A stretch of DNA of 52,204 bases from Alphaproteobacteria bacterium (GCA_013289445.1 JABCZZ010000009.1:154-52357); one strand, 5' to 3'. Counted from the first letter of the stretch, positions 16,320-26,095 are shown. Notes: generated from the sequence alone by a model not told the origin. Numbers and translations: made by a program.

Positions 16320-17408
16320 CTAAAACTTTTTTATGGTCTCACAGATGCTGCGGATCGTCGTATCCTTTAGCGTGGGATACATAGGCAGGCTTAAAATTTC
16401 TGCCGTCATTTTCTGGTATTCACTATATTTTCCGTCCTCATAAAGACCTTTATAGGCCCCCTGAAGATGGTTGGGGATGGGATAATGAATCAGCGTTTCG
16501 ATGCCATGCGCTTTCAGATGTGCCTGCAAGGCATCGCGTTTGCTGCTGCGAATAACAAACTGGTGCCAGACTGGCACTGCCCACGGCGCCACTTCCGGCA
16601 ATGTCACATGCGCACAGTCTTTAAGCTGTTCACGATAGGAAGCGGCAACTTTTCCGCGCGCTTCATTCCAGCGGTCCAGATGGGGAAGTTTGGTGGCAAG
16701 AAATGCGGCCTGCAATTCATCCAGCCGCGAATTGGTTCCCTGAATCTCGTGGACATATTTCTGCGTCGAGCCGTAATTACGCAGTTTGCGGATTTTTGCT
16801 GCAAGCGCATCATGGTTAGTAGTGACCGCACCACCGTCGCCAAGCGCACCAAGATTCTTGGTAGGATAAAAACTAAATCCAGCGGCAATGCCCAGTCCGC
16901 CAGTCTTCTTGCCCTTATAAAGTGCGCCATGCGCTTGCGCGCAATCTTCAATCACGGGGATAGTGCCTGCCGCCGCACTGATGGCATCTACGTCTGCAGG
17001 ATGACCATACAGATGCACGGCCATGATGGCTTTGGTTTTAGGGGTGATAGCCTGTGCAAGCTTGGCAACATCGAGTTGAAAATAACGATCCGGTTCTACC
17101 GGTACCGGTTTGGCCCCGCATTGGCTGACGGCCAGCCAGGTGGCAATAAATGTATGGGCGGGAACGACAATTTCGTCACCATGTTTTACTCCCAGCGCAC
17201 GTAGAATAAGTGTCAACGCATCCAGCCCATTTCCCACGCCTATACAGTGCCTTGCATCTGCGCATTTTGCAAATGCCGACTCAAATGATTCAAGTTCCTG
17301 CCCCATGATATACGTCCCACGCGCCAATACGCGTGCGAACGTCTCTTTTATAACAGGCTCTAGGTCACGATGCTGAGCATCAAGCTCGTAGAAAGGTACG
17401 TGGTTCAT
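16320..17408 (-). CDS. dTDP-3-keto-6-deoxyhexose 3-aminotransferase (DegT/DnrJ/EryC1/StrS; FdtB/QdtB-like)
   Basis: A 362-aa PLP-dependent sugar aminotransferase that should place an amino group on C3 of a dTDP-3-keto-6-deoxyhexose, using glutamate as donor. The fold is marked by [18 protein letters not shown] (residues 57-74), [11 protein letters not shown] (152-162), the Schiff-base Lys184 in [15 protein letters not shown], and [16 protein letters not shown]. Its start overlaps the stop of the ketoisomerase gene (ATGA). That partnership is the diagnostic fdtA-fdtB or qdtA-qdtB pairing for Fuc3NAc or Qui3NAc synthesis; sequence alone does not tell which epimer. It is the last gene of the minus-strand five-gene operon. 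Confidence 0.9.
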   Translation of the reverse strand: MNHVPFYELDAQHRDLEPVIKETFARVLARGTYIMGQELESFESAFAKCADARHCIGVGNGLDALTLILRALGVKHGDEIVVPAHTFIATWLAVSQCGAKPVPVEPDRYFQLDVAKLAQAITPKTKAIMAVHLYGHPADVDAISAAAGTIPVIEDCAQAHGALYKGKKTGGLGIAAGFSFYPTKNLGALGDGGAVTTNHDALAAKIRKLRNYGSTQKYVHEIQGTNSRLDELQAAFLATKLPHLDRWNEARGKVAASYREQLKDCAHVTLPEVAPWAVPVWHQFVIRSSKRDALQAHLKAHGIETLIHYPIPNHLQGAYKGLYEDGKYSEYQKMTAEILSLPMYPTLKDTTIRSICETIKKF

Positions 17409-17812
17409 CCCTTGAGTGCCTTGAGAAAGTCTGCATGCTCTCGGAAATAATCTCCTTCATCAAAGGGCTTGGAAGCTAGCACCAGGCACACGGCACCCGA
17501 AGAGAAATTATCTACTTCGCGCCACACCATTTTGGGAAGATAAAGTCCGTTATAGGAACGATTGAGATGATGCCGCACCGTCGAAACACCATCCTTGACG
17601 ATAATGTCAAAACTACCGCTCATGGCGATGATAACCTGCTCAAGTGTCTTATGCGCGTGCCCTGCGCGGTAAGCCCCCCCTGGCACATCATAAAGATAGT
17701 AGACGCGTTTAATATCGAAAGGAACGTCCTTACCACCTTCGATTGGCGTCAAATTACCGCGCGGATCGAGTATCTTTTTGAAATTGATAATTCTACATTC
17801 TTCGACAGGCAT
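17405..17812 (-). CDS. dTDP-4-keto-6-deoxyglucose 3,4-ketoisomerase (FdtA/QdtA-like cupin)
   Basis: A 135-aa cupin that moves the keto group from C4 to C3 of dTDP-4-keto-6-deoxyglucose. Family marks are [31 protein letters not shown], and [11 protein letters not shown] with the two catalytic His residues at 52 and 54, followed by [11 protein letters not shown] and [20 protein letters not shown]. Length and motif order match FdtA, QdtA and Tyl1a. It overlaps the aminotransferase gene by 4 bp and follows the GNAT-like gene by 19 bp. The rmlA/rmlB genes that make the substrate are not in the window. Confidence 0.93.
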   Translation of the reverse strand: MPVEECRIINFKKILDPRGNLTPIEGGKDVPFDIKRVYYLYDVPGGAYRAGHAHKTLEQVIIAMSGSFDIIVKDGVSTVRHHLNRSYNGLYLPKMVWREVDNFSSGAVCLVLASKPFDEGDYFREHADFLKALKG

Positions 17813-17831
17813 AAATGCTTCCTCGTTGAAT

Positions 17832-18767
17832 TTAAAGAGTCCAAATAAAAGTTTGATGCACTACGGCACGCGCACCGAATTCTTCCTTCTGCGTAATAAG
17901 ACCTGTATTGAGCTGCCTGCCGCCTTCTTCCGTAGAAATGCCGAAATCAACGTACTGCTTATCTATATAGACCTGCGCGATCAAATGATCAAACAACGCA
18001 TCAAGGGCGCCTATTTCTTTGCCATCGGGACTGGCAGCAATATATTGCGCATGTGCCACCTGGGCACTCACATACATAATGATTCCGCCCACCATCTTGC
18101 CGCTGAGCTGCGCCGTCCATAGTGCGATGTTTTCTGGAAAGCGTGAAGCGAGTAAAAGCATTTCAGCAGCATTGTGCGTTGGACGCGCCTGATATTTTTC
18201 CTGTAAAATGTCGCCCACCAGCGAGAAGTACTGCTTGAAATCAGTTGATTTGGCAAAGACAAGACCTGCTTTCTGCGCCTTTTTAATGCCGCGTTCACGA
18301 CGTTCGGAATAGTTCAGAAGATGGGCGCGGCAGATAGTAGAGGTTACGTCGCATTTACTTGCGTGAGCGCCAGCACGAAACAGCGCATAGAGATCTTCCT
18401 GCGCTGGATAGCGGGTATAGATATACGGTATCGCCTTATAGTTGCATGAAGTGAACTGTTGCGCGAGAAGGTATTCACGCAAAACGTCGAATATCTCGAG
18501 CATGTGAGGTGTGCGCATACGTGTATCGCTGAGAATGCCGCCAAAGGTGAGACCCGCATGGCTGAGAAATTCCTTGTCCCTGGCGCAGGCAGGCAGCAGA
18601 GCGAATAATTCATTATCTTTATAAATACACAATGAGTGATCGGTAAAACGATCGGCGTGATATTCCATGTAATCGCGTTTGAACATGAACATGCCGTTCT
18701 TGGCATTATCCACAAAAATGTCCCATTGTGCCTTGTCTGATGCACTATATCGCTTGATGCTAAGCAC
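17832..18767 (-). CDS. GNAT/FemAB-like acyltransferase of the sugar operon
   Basis: A 311-aa protein with a C-terminal GNAT-type fold like that of FemAB-related transferases: IALWTAQLSGKMVGGIIMYV, then AHAQYIAASPDGKEIGALDA, then YVDFGISTEEGGRQLNTGLI, ending in a short beta segment. The N-terminal half (residues 1-120) is a related, degenerate domain. Proteins of this type sit in O-antigen and capsule clusters and are usually taken to acylate amino sugars; I cannot name the acyl donor. It overlaps the upstream hexapeptide transferase gene by 8 bp and precedes fdtA by 19 bp, so it belongs to the same operon. Confidence 0.75.
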   Translation of the reverse strand: MLSIKRYSASDKAQWDIFVDNAKNGMFMFKRDYMEYHADRFTDHSLCIYKDNELFALLPACARDKEFLSHAGLTFGGILSDTRMRTPHMLEIFDVLREYLLAQQFTSCNYKAIPYIYTRYPAQEDLYALFRAGAHASKCDVTSTICRAHLLNYSERRERGIKKAQKAGLVFAKSTDFKQYFSLVGDILQEKYQARPTHNAAEMLLLASRFPENIALWTAQLSGKMVGGIIMYVSAQVAHAQYIAASPDGKEIGALDALFDHLIAQVYIDKQYVDFGISTEEGGRQLNTGLITQKEEFGARAVVHQTFIWTL

Positions 18768-19437
18768 TGCTTACCTTGCAAAAAGCTCTGGCGGAAGTCT
18801 CGCGCGCCACTTCGGGGGTGGGAAGAATCACAGCATCGTCCGCCGTATGTCTGGCAATGCGTACGCCAAAGCCGATGAAATTATCTTTGCCTACATTCAG
18901 ATTATTGGCCACCGATGCATTGACACCCATAAAACAGGATTCGCCAATATTGCAAAAACCCGAAATCACTACATGCGACGAAATGAAACAGTGGCTGCCA
19001 ATGCTCGAATGATGGCCAATGTGATTGCCGCTCCATAAAATGATGTTGCTGCCAAGCTTCACAAATGGCTGCACTGTATTATCCTCGAAGATAAATACAT
19101 TGTCGCCCATCGTGACGTTATGCCAAACGAAGGCGCGTGAGCTGATGTAATTAGCAAGTGTGTAACCCTTGGCGCGCATCGCCTGGTAAAGACGGGTACG
19201 AACGCGATTAAGCTGTCCGTAGACCAGCGCTACAAAAGCTTCGTGAGTAGTTTTGGGAAAACGGCTTTCTACCTCTTCGAGCGCTACGACTGGCAATCCC
19301 ATGAACATGTCACGCGTCAAATATGCTTTCTCGACCGCAAATCCGGCTACTTCATAAGGCGAATCATGGGTGAAATACTCATAAGCTATTTCAGCGAAAG
19401 CCGAGTCTCCTATGATAACAAGCGATTTATGTTTCAT
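18760..19437 (-). CDS. Left-handed beta-helix sugar O/N-acetyltransferase (NeuD/PglD-like)
   Basis: A 225-aa acetyltransferase. The N-terminus has the PglD/NeuD-type Rossmann-like domain (SLVIIGDSAFAEIAYEYF), and residues about 100-205 are hexapeptide repeats: VFIFEDNTVQPFVKLGSNII, GNHIGHHSSIGSHCFISSHV, NIGESCFMGVNASVANNLNV. The acetyl-CoA-using catalytic His should be in GNHIGHHSS. In this operon the natural job is N-acetylation of the 3-amino-3,6-dideoxyhexose (the FdtC/QdtC step) or O-acetylation elsewhere on the sugar. It starts 4 nt after the end of the methyltransferase gene and overlaps the next gene by 8 bp. Confidence 0.85.
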   Translation of the reverse strand: MKHKSLVIIGDSAFAEIAYEYFTHDSPYEVAGFAVEKAYLTRDMFMGLPVVALEEVESRFPKTTHEAFVALVYGQLNRVRTRLYQAMRAKGYTLANYISSRAFVWHNVTMGDNVFIFEDNTVQPFVKLGSNIILWSGNHIGHHSSIGSHCFISSHVVISGFCNIGESCFMGVNASVANNLNVGKDNFIGFGVRIARHTADDAVILPTPEVARETSARAFCKVSSA

Positions 19438-19441
19438 GCAT

Positions 19442-20200
19442 CTATCCTTTTACGATGAGCACGTCTTCGCGCCGGTTGTGCATGGGCAGAGATTCTGGCT
19501 GAGGCAATAAATAGGTTTCACAGCCACAATTGCGATAACGTTGCAATATGCCAAAGAGAATACCATCATCAATTTTATGTGTTTTGGCACTCAATAGATC
19601 AAGTTCAGGTTTTGTCTTTTTGCCAGTAAACTTCTGGTGATATGCGATGCCACGCGGCGTTGAAAAAAAACGGTTACGTTTGGAAATATTAGGAATGTCC
19701 CCCAGCAGCAGGACACCCCCTGGCACAAGCAGTTCCAAGGCGCTATCGATGAAATTATATACGCTTCCGGTAATGATGACGTGCTGCAGTACACTATAAA
19801 CGATCACAGCATCGACTTTGCCCCGATACGATGCAAAACGTGAAAAATTCTCCGGAAACAGGCCCGGCATCTTATAGACAGCCTTGCTTTTGGGAAGATG
19901 GGCAAGCATTTCCTTGCTGTCAGCCATAAGAAGCGTATGATTTTTTTTCTCGGCAAATTTAATGAGTTTACTGGCTAGCGGGCTACAGCCACAACCTAGG
20001 TCGAGAACGGTCTTGCCCTTCCGGGTCAATACCGGCAGTAGCCGCACCATGTTTTCCAGGATGGCATCGTCATACCCTTCGCGGTAGGCATCAGGGAAAC
20101 CGATCTTTTCATTGGGAGAAAGCGATGCATCGCGTGCACGGGCGCGAAAATCGTCAAAAGTAAGTTCTGTGAAGCTGTTATAGTCTATTTTTTTAGCCAT
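19442..20200 (-). CDS. SAM-dependent methyltransferase heading the sugar operon
   Basis: A 252-aa class I methyltransferase. Motif I is LDLGCGCSPLASKL with the SAM loop at residues 66-74, motif II acidic residue in LLMADSKEML, and the post-I region VDAVIVYSVLQHV and LLVPGGVLLLGDIPN. It is the first gene of the minus-strand operon that ends with fdtA-fdtB, so a sugar or glycan O-methyltransferase is the likely role, although the target atom is not indicated. Its promoter must lie in the 151-bp spacer shared with the divergent PhyH gene; I did not find a convincing one on the minus strand. Confidence 0.85.
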   Translation of the reverse strand: MAKKIDYNSFTELTFDDFRARARDASLSPNEKIGFPDAYREGYDDAILENMVRLLPVLTRKGKTVLDLGCGCSPLASKLIKFAEKKNHTLLMADSKEMLAHLPKSKAVYKMPGLFPENFSRFASYRGKVDAVIVYSVLQHVIITGSVYNFIDSALELLVPGGVLLLGDIPNISKRNRFFSTPRGIAYHQKFTGKKTKPELDLLSAKTHKIDDGILFGILQRYRNCGCETYLLPQPESLPMHNRREDVLIVKG

Positions 20201-20283
20201 GCCCTACCCTTTCTGGTTTCTAGCATAAACTTTCTATTGGCGCAATTTGCAGGGCACAGCTAGTCCCGTATTGTGCAAGAGGC

Positions 20284-20312
20284 TTGTTGAAGACTGCATC
20301 GAACTGTATAAA
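20284..20312 (+). promoter_or_regulatory. Sigma-70 promoter of the PhyH/beta-propeller pair
   Basis: TTGTTG (20284-20289), 17 bp, TATAAA (20307-20312), start expected near 20319, followed by AGGAAG as ribosome site 5-10 nt before ATG 20352. Confidence 0.55.
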
Positions 20313-20351
20313 TGCCGATACACGCAATAATGCGTTGGACAGGAAGCAGCA

Positions 20352-21179
20352 ATGAAGCGGGATAATGAGGTGCTGAGTTACGGTGTTACGCAAGCGAATA
20401 CCCTGTCTGCTCCCTTGGATGTGCACGTCGAAGAGATCCTTAATCGCGGATGCACCATCCTGCCCGATGTATTTTCCGCCAAAGAAATTGCCGACGCACA
20501 AATATCGATTGATAAGTTGAACGCCTTACAGACGCAGACTTTCGGTGCCAAGAAGCTTGCACAGATCAACGACCTGGATATCGTGCGCTGCCCTTTGGCA
20601 TACGATGAGTGTTTTCTTGCCATGGCGACGCACAAAACAATTCATTCTATCATCTCCAAACTGCTGGGCGTCAATTATGTGCTCGTCATGCAGAATGCGA
20701 TCATCAACAAATCAATGAACGAGCAGTATCAGTCGCGCTGGCATCGTGATCTGAACTACCAGCATTGGACCAGCACACGCCCGCTTGTCCTTAATTTTCT
20801 TATCGCACTGGATACTTTTACCTTCGCGGGCGGCGCTACGATGGTATTGCCAGGCTCGCATCACTATGAAAAATTCCCATCCGATGCGTTTGTAAAAAAG
20901 CATGAGATCTGCCTTGAGGCACCTGCAGGCTCCGTTCTGATGATGGACGGCATGACCTATCACCGCGCAGGTATTAATACGCTTCCTCATTTCACGCGAC
21001 GCGGTCTTAACCATGTAGTTGGGTTGCCATTCATGGGCCAGCAGATTGATATTCCCTCCATGCTGGCCAAACAGGGAAGGGATTTAAGTAACGATCCGTT
21101 CCTTTATAATTTTCTTGGCTATCGCTGGAATCCTGCCAGGGATGTGGAAGACTGGCGTCAGAAACATCTTAAAAAATGA
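20352..21179 (+). CDS. Phytanoyl-CoA dioxygenase (PhyH)-family Fe(II)/2-oxoglutarate oxygenase
   Basis: A 275-aa mononuclear non-heme iron oxygenase. The facial triad is visible: His131 and Asp133 in RWHRDLNYQHW and the distal His204 in MTYHRAGINT, with an Arg at 216/217 as candidate 2-oxoglutarate anchor. The double-stranded beta-helix core spans about residues 105-225. It is followed after 3 bp by the beta-propeller gene and is divergent from the sugar methyltransferase. PhyH proteins in glycan clusters are thought to hydroxylate or oxidise sugars or lipid parts; no substrate is known here. Confidence 0.85.
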   Translation: MKRDNEVLSYGVTQANTLSAPLDVHVEEILNRGCTILPDVFSAKEIADAQISIDKLNALQTQTFGAKKLAQINDLDIVRCPLAYDECFLAMATHKTIHSIISKLLGVNYVLVMQNAIINKSMNEQYQSRWHRDLNYQHWTSTRPLVLNFLIALDTFTFAGGATMVLPGSHHYEKFPSDAFVKKHEICLEAPAGSVLMMDGMTYHRAGINTLPHFTRRGLNHVVGLPFMGQQIDIPSMLAKQGRDLSNDPFLYNFLGYRWNPARDVEDWRQKHLKK

Positions 21180-21182
21180 AGT

Positions 21183-22100
21183 ATGTTTGAAAAAATCGGG
21201 CTGATTCCGCTTCCTTCGCTGCGTCCTTCATGGATGCATTCTCATGCCTATATTCCCAATGCTTTTCTGCTCAATGAAAAAACCGTTCGTATCGTTCTTG
21301 CTTTCTGGGATAAGCATACGATCGGGCGCGCGGGTTATCTGGATGTCTCGGCCAAGAACCCCCTCGAATTACTTGGCTACAGTGAAAAACCATCACTGGA
21401 TGTCGGCGAACCCGGCACGTTTGATGATAACGGCATCTCACCACTCTGCCTTACACGGCAGGATACCGGCAAATTATGGATGTATTATGCGGGCTGGCAG
21501 CTCAATGATAAAATCCGTTACTTGATTTATACGGGACTCGCCGAAAGTGTCGACGACGGAGTCACATTTACACGCATTAAAAAAACTCCCGTACTTGAAC
21601 GCAGCGATCAAGAACTGATTATCCGCAGTGGTTGTTGTGTGTATCGGGAGGCAAATCACTGGAAAATGCTCTACGCTGCTGGATCCAACACGGTCGATAT
21701 AGCGGGTAAGCCAGTTCCTACTTACGATTTAAAATCGATGATATCTAAAGATGGTGTTTACTGGCCTGATCAAGGCAGTCTTGTATTTTCGCCAGATAAA
21801 ATGAAAAAAGAATTCGGATTTGGCCGCCCGTTCGTGATGAAAGAGAACAGCATCTGGAAAATGTGGTATGGATTCCGCCATCTGGAAAAAGGCTATCTCA
21901 TGGGCTATGCAGAATCCAACGATGGTGAACGATGGAATAGAAAAGACGAAATGATGAACGAATTCAACAATGACAACTGGCGACATGACAACGAAATGCG
22001 ATCCTACCCTTCTATTCTATCCATCGCAGGCCAATCCTATATGTTCTATAATGGCAATGCCTATGGCAAAGAAGGCGTTTGCGTAGCCCGCGCTAATTAG
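21183..22100 (+). CDS. Five-bladed beta-propeller, glycosidase-like protein (GH43/GH130-type fold)
   Basis: A 305-aa protein built of repeated blades with the Trp/Tyr/Gly pattern of GH-F/GH-J propeller glycosidases: GKLWMYYAGWQLN, HWKMLYAAGS, IWKMWYGFRHLEKGYLMGYA, QSYMFYNGNAYGKEGVCVAR. Each blade begins with a short solvent-exposed stretch and one or two acidic residues (DNGISPL near residue 88, DGVYWPD, NDGERW). Homologues are found in O-antigen clusters as glycosidase-related proteins of unproven activity. There is no signal peptide, so it acts in the cytosol or on a lipid-linked precursor. It starts 3 bp after the PhyH stop and overlaps the convergent glycosyltransferase by 8 bp. Confidence 0.75.
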   Translation: MFEKIGLIPLPSLRPSWMHSHAYIPNAFLLNEKTVRIVLAFWDKHTIGRAGYLDVSAKNPLELLGYSEKPSLDVGEPGTFDDNGISPLCLTRQDTGKLWMYYAGWQLNDKIRYLIYTGLAESVDDGVTFTRIKKTPVLERSDQELIIRSGCCVYREANHWKMLYAAGSNTVDIAGKPVPTYDLKSMISKDGVYWPDQGSLVFSPDKMKKEFGFGRPFVMKENSIWKMWYGFRHLEKGYLMGYAESNDGERWNRKDEMMNEFNNDNWRHDNEMRSYPSILSIAGQSYMFYNGNAYGKEGVCVARAN

Positions 22101-24234
22101 TAATAATTTGCATAAGTTTTTTACGAAAAGCCGAGGCAGAATAATGTTGTTCAAAAATTTTGCGGTTATGCTGACCTAAGTGTTTACCTTCATGCTGCAG
22201 CCGTTCCAAAACCTGCGGTACGTCTTGAATAGTCTTGATTGTCAAAGCACCGCCGAGAGACATATCGGCACATAACAGCGGTGGCGTGCTATCTGCACGG
22301 GGATTTAGTATCGGCAGGCCCAAACTCATCATTTCAATCATCGTTTTACCGCCACCAAGGGGGTATGAGCATAAAAAGAAGCTGGGAGTAAGTTCTTTTA
22401 ATAAAACAGCCAAAGAAGGAGTGTTGGGAAGAAAGATGAGTCGCTCCGCATTTTGACCTAAAGCATCTATTTCATCCTTGATTTTCTGTTTTTGCTCTTC
22501 GGGCACATCGCCTATGTGAAACATTTTTGTGACGTTGCTTGCAAAAAGCGCTGCAAGCAATTCAGCATAATTAAATTCGCGGCGGCCCTGGTATTTATTG
22601 TAAGTTCCGCAGGTAGCGCCGATAAGCGGTGCCATACGTAAATCAATAATGCCTTTGTCTTCTGCACATAAGCCAAGATAAATTGGCTGTGTTGAGCAAG
22701 CCTGCTGACACGCTTCATAAGCAAGCGGCGTTACGTCTATGTGGACAAAATCGTTGCGTGTAGCGCCCAACGAAGGCGTATGATCACAATGATGATGGAA
22801 AAATACCCGCGATGCACTTTTAACTGATATAGTATTAGCGGCCACATCATATTGATGAGGATGGATAAATATGGTTTCTGGAGATAATTTCTGAATATGT
22901 TCTGACAGCTCCAAGGCTTTTTGATACTGGGTTGTTTTCTTCAGAAGAATAATCTCAAAATTAAGCTGTAAAAACCGTTCTTTAAGAAGATCCAACGTAA
23001 GTGTTCCCTTACTATAAAATGATTTGGGGTCAGTTAAGATCAATACATGGCGATAGTCAGGCGCTGCCCTCATAATATCTTCAATCGCACGTGTATGTCC
23101 GCCCACTTCACCTATTTCGCTGGCAACATGCACTATTAAGTCGATTGGCTTAGGCTGCAAAGTTTCCTTGACTAAAACAGCAGAGGCTTTCTGTAAAAGA
23201 CTATCCAGTTGTGGAGCAAAAAGTGCTTGGCCTATAAGTGTTGAGGGCGTCATGAGATTATGCGCAATAGTGAAAATATTCTCGAATAAGTCTTCGAAAT
23301 CCCCGCGTTCAAGCATCTGGCTAAAGGCAGGCTCAATTTCCTTTATAGTAACGGTCGTTCCATTACGCGTTACCGTCCAATGGGGTTCGGGGCCATCTTT
23401 AACCCAAATATCTTCCGCCAATTTTGCATCCAAGGCCGGTTGGCGTAATTCATCCCATTTCTTGAGCATCTCGGGCTGCATGGACTGAATCGCTTTGTTT
23501 CTGAGCCCTGAAAGCGCATAAAGATAGTTTCCTAAAGTCCCATCAAATTTTTTTTCATACAAGACAGGAACGCATTGCGAATTCGCTGTTTTGATATGTG
23601 GATGCAGCATTAGGAAAGTAGAAAAGAGCCGCTCAATAATGAAAGGCATGAAAGTGAGTGATTTATTGCGTTGGTAATCCGCGCTTTGATAAATCAGAGA
23701 AAATATGGTGGGATTGGTTTCTTTAAATTTCTCAATCTTCGCGATAATTTTATCGCAGAATGCAATGTACTGCTCCCAGAATGCGCTGTTACCCACAAAA
23801 TAATTGCAAAAAGCGAATTTCGATTGCGGCATAAATTCGATGCGCTTCAGCTCTTGTTCAGAAAACAATGCATTAGCGATTGCTTGCATGCCCACATGGC
23901 CGCAATGCTCTCCTTGCTCCCAGACATTTTTATATATGGCCTCACTGCCGATCATTGGATTAATGAATGCGACGTCGACACCGTGCGCAAAAGCTTTCTC
24001 ACACAGAACCGAGAATTCACCTACGTCAATCAGGGTCTTTGCCTTAAATTTCCAGGAAATCAGCCCGACTGGTCCCGCATCGGGATTCATCGTCCCGTTC
24101 GCCAGCAGTGTTTTGAAAATATTATATTCGAAAAGCGGGTGCCCAAGATTAAAACTGACATCTATAGGTTCTGCAGCTTTATCCAGATAATGCTTGGAAA
24201 GATCATCGTAATAACTTTGAAATATCTTGTGCAT
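22093..24234 (-). CDS. Large bipartite glycosyltransferase-like protein
   Basis: A 713-aa cytosolic protein with two parts. Residues 1-270 form a domain of a type that recurs in polysaccharide proteins (LFEYNIFKTLLANG, GPVGLISWKFKAKT, AFINPMIGSEAIYKNVWEQG); I cannot give it a function. Residues about 365-713 look like a GT-B glycosyltransferase: a first Rossmann half with VHVASEIGEVGGHTRAIEDI and IFIHPHQYDVAAN, and a second half with RLIFLPNTPSLAVLLKELTP and PLGGGKTMIEMMSLGLPILN, the nucleotide-sugar-binding glycine/glutamate region. It is followed after 12 bp upstream by the GT41 gene in the same direction, so they are cotranscribed. Sugar and acceptor are unknown. Confidence 0.72.
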   Translation of the reverse strand: MHKIFQSYYDDLSKHYLDKAAEPIDVSFNLGHPLFEYNIFKTLLANGTMNPDAGPVGLISWKFKAKTLIDVGEFSVLCEKAFAHGVDVAFINPMIGSEAIYKNVWEQGEHCGHVGMQAIANALFSEQELKRIEFMPQSKFAFCNYFVGNSAFWEQYIAFCDKIIAKIEKFKETNPTIFSLIYQSADYQRNKSLTFMPFIIERLFSTFLMLHPHIKTANSQCVPVLYEKKFDGTLGNYLYALSGLRNKAIQSMQPEMLKKWDELRQPALDAKLAEDIWVKDGPEPHWTVTRNGTTVTIKEIEPAFSQMLERGDFEDLFENIFTIAHNLMTPSTLIGQALFAPQLDSLLQKASAVLVKETLQPKPIDLIVHVASEIGEVGGHTRAIEDIMRAAPDYRHVLILTDPKSFYSKGTLTLDLLKERFLQLNFEIILLKKTTQYQKALELSEHIQKLSPETIFIHPHQYDVAANTISVKSASRVFFHHHCDHTPSLGATRNDFVHIDVTPLAYEACQQACSTQPIYLGLCAEDKGIIDLRMAPLIGATCGTYNKYQGRREFNYAELLAALFASNVTKMFHIGDVPEEQKQKIKDEIDALGQNAERLIFLPNTPSLAVLLKELTPSFFLCSYPLGGGKTMIEMMSLGLPILNPRADSTPPLLCADMSLGGALTIKTIQDVPQVLERLQHEGKHLGQHNRKIFEQHYSASAFRKKLMQIITN

Positions 24235-24246
24235 GGCGTGATGATT

Positions 24247-26058
24247 CTAAACTACTTGCTGCGCAGCTGAAACTGCAAATGACGTCTGAGTAATACCCTC
24301 CCGATGGAGTTTTGCCGCATGTTCATAGGCTGTCTCCAGAACGCGCGTAGTCGCCACACTATCAAATAACGGAAAATCCATACGCCCGTTCGTCAGATGT
24401 TCGCGCAAGGCCATACGTTTTGCCTTGTCACGCGCAATGGATAGCGCCAGCGCTTCATACGCAGCGAGATCCTCTGTCACCAGTTCAGGTAGTCCTACCG
24501 CATGTAAAAGGCTCGCAGCCACGCGGCCAAAGAAATGCTTGCCTGCCAGCGTCACTAGCGGCACGCCGCACCATAGCGCATCGCTCGCTGTAGTATGCGC
24601 GTTGCAAGGTGCGGTATCGAGAAACAGGTCGGCATATGTATGACGCGCAAGATGTTCGTCAGGGGGCATGCGCGGGGCAATCACAATCCGCGCCGGATCG
24701 ACTCCCAGTGCCTTTGCCTGCAGCTTCAGATTGGTGGATGCTTCGGGATTGGTTTCATACAGCCAGAGCACGCTGCCCTTCACTTCTTTCAGCAACCTCA
24801 TCCATAGCGCAAACATGTCAGCGGTGATTTTGAACGACTGATTAAAACCACAAAACACCAAGCCTTCAGCGGGCAAACCATATTCGCTGCGTGGCTTGGC
24901 ATTTTGAGCCAGAGGACGTCGCCGATCATTGATTTGATAGGAATGCGGCAGGCGTATGAGATTTTCGCAAAAATCTTTCTGTGTATATTCAGGCGCCACC
25001 ACGCTATCTGCCACAAAATAATCGATAAAGGACGCACCGGTCGTGGCCGGATAGCCCAGATAATGCATCTGTATGGGTGCAGGGCGCTGCGCGAGTATGC
25101 CCAAGCGGTGATCAAGCGTGTAGCCCTTGAGATCGACCAGTATATCCACTTCGTCGGCAAGAATTACCCTGGCGGCAGCCGTATCGCCCATGTCGCGAAT
25201 ATCGCGGAATATATCTACCGCATTTATGATACGGGTGCGTTCGGCACTGGCATCGTCAAGGCCATGTGAATAAGCGTAAATCTCGAAGCGGTTGCGGTCA
25301 TGGCGTTCGAACAGTTCGCTGATAAGGTATGCAGTGGCATGACGATTAAAATCAGCAGAAACATAGCCGATACGTAATTTGCCATCTTTGCGTTTGGCCG
25401 CAGGCAACGGGCGCAGACTGTTGTAAGGCAGTCCTTGCGGGTAAAGTTTTGCCGTATAACGCCTGGCATTCTCCAGCGTGAGCTCCGGCACATAAAGTGC
25501 GGCGACAAATGGCTCCGTGCAACCGCCGTTCTTTATAGCCTGCTGCAGGCGCGCAGTAGTCTGAGGCAGATGATCCCAACGACACAGCAGATGCAACATA
25601 CTGGTCAGCTCGCCCAGCGCCTTGAGATTGCCCGGATCGAGGGTAAGCACTTTTTCATACGCGGCAATCGATCCGATAAAATCTTTCATCTGATGCAGTA
25701 TCTGCCCAAGATTCAGCCAGGACACAAGATGCCCGGGCTCTGACTCAGCCGCACGAAGATAGGCTTCTGCTGCCCGCAGGGAATTGCCGTTACTTTTGTA
25801 ACTGTTACCCAGCGTGTTGAGCGCGTCCGCATAACCCGGTTTCAGGCGCAGTGCTTCCTGCAGCGCTTCCTGCGCCTCTTGTGTGCGCCCCAGCGCATGG
25901 AGTGCTGCGCCAAGATTGGCATATATCTCAGGTATGGCAGTGTGAATAGTCAGCGCCTGGCGATAGGCTTTCACCGCCCGGTCAAAATTTCCCTGTGTGT
26001 AGAACGCATTGCCATTGCGAAAATATTCTTTCACTTTTTCCAAAGCGTTGTCAGACAT
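24247..26058 (-). CDS. TPR-containing O-linked GlcNAc transferase-like glycosyltransferase (GT41/SPINDLY type), copy 1
   Basis: A 603-aa protein: about four TPR units at residues 8-155 (for example [20 protein letters not shown] and [20 protein letters not shown]) followed by a GT41 catalytic domain. The catalytic His is His240 in [14 protein letters not shown], and the UDP-binding Lys is Lys410 in [33 protein letters not shown] completes the site. OGT-family enzymes move a single sugar onto Ser/Thr of proteins, which would suit Ser/Thr-rich secreted or flagellar proteins. A paralogue is encoded at 41106-43259. Gene 22093-24234 follows 12 bp downstream. The protein target is inferred only. 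Confidence 0.92.
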   Translation of the reverse strand: MSDNALEKVKEYFRNGNAFYTQGNFDRAVKAYRQALTIHTAIPEIYANLGAALHALGRTQEAQEALQEALRLKPGYADALNTLGNSYKSNGNSLRAAEAYLRAAESEPGHLVSWLNLGQILHQMKDFIGSIAAYEKVLTLDPGNLKALGELTSMLHLLCRWDHLPQTTARLQQAIKNGGCTEPFVAALYVPELTLENARRYTAKLYPQGLPYNSLRPLPAAKRKDGKLRIGYVSADFNRHATAYLISELFERHDRNRFEIYAYSHGLDDASAERTRIINAVDIFRDIRDMGDTAAARVILADEVDILVDLKGYTLDHRLGILAQRPAPIQMHYLGYPATTGASFIDYFVADSVVAPEYTQKDFCENLIRLPHSYQINDRRRPLAQNAKPRSEYGLPAEGLVFCGFNQSFKITADMFALWMRLLKEVKGSVLWLYETNPEASTNLKLQAKALGVDPARIVIAPRMPPDEHLARHTYADLFLDTAPCNAHTTASDALWCGVPLVTLAGKHFFGRVAASLLHAVGLPELVTEDLAAYEALALSIARDKAKRMALREHLTNGRMDFPLFDSVATTRVLETAYEHAAKLHREGITQTSFAVSAAQQVV

Positions 26059-26095
26059 TTTCGCCCAAGCTTTCTTATCACTGGGTTAAGATACA

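Noticed and set aside
20220..20501. Minus-strand ORF upstream of the PhyH gene
   Set aside because: It overlaps the PhyH start and the TTGTTG-N17-TATAAA promoter; no motif.
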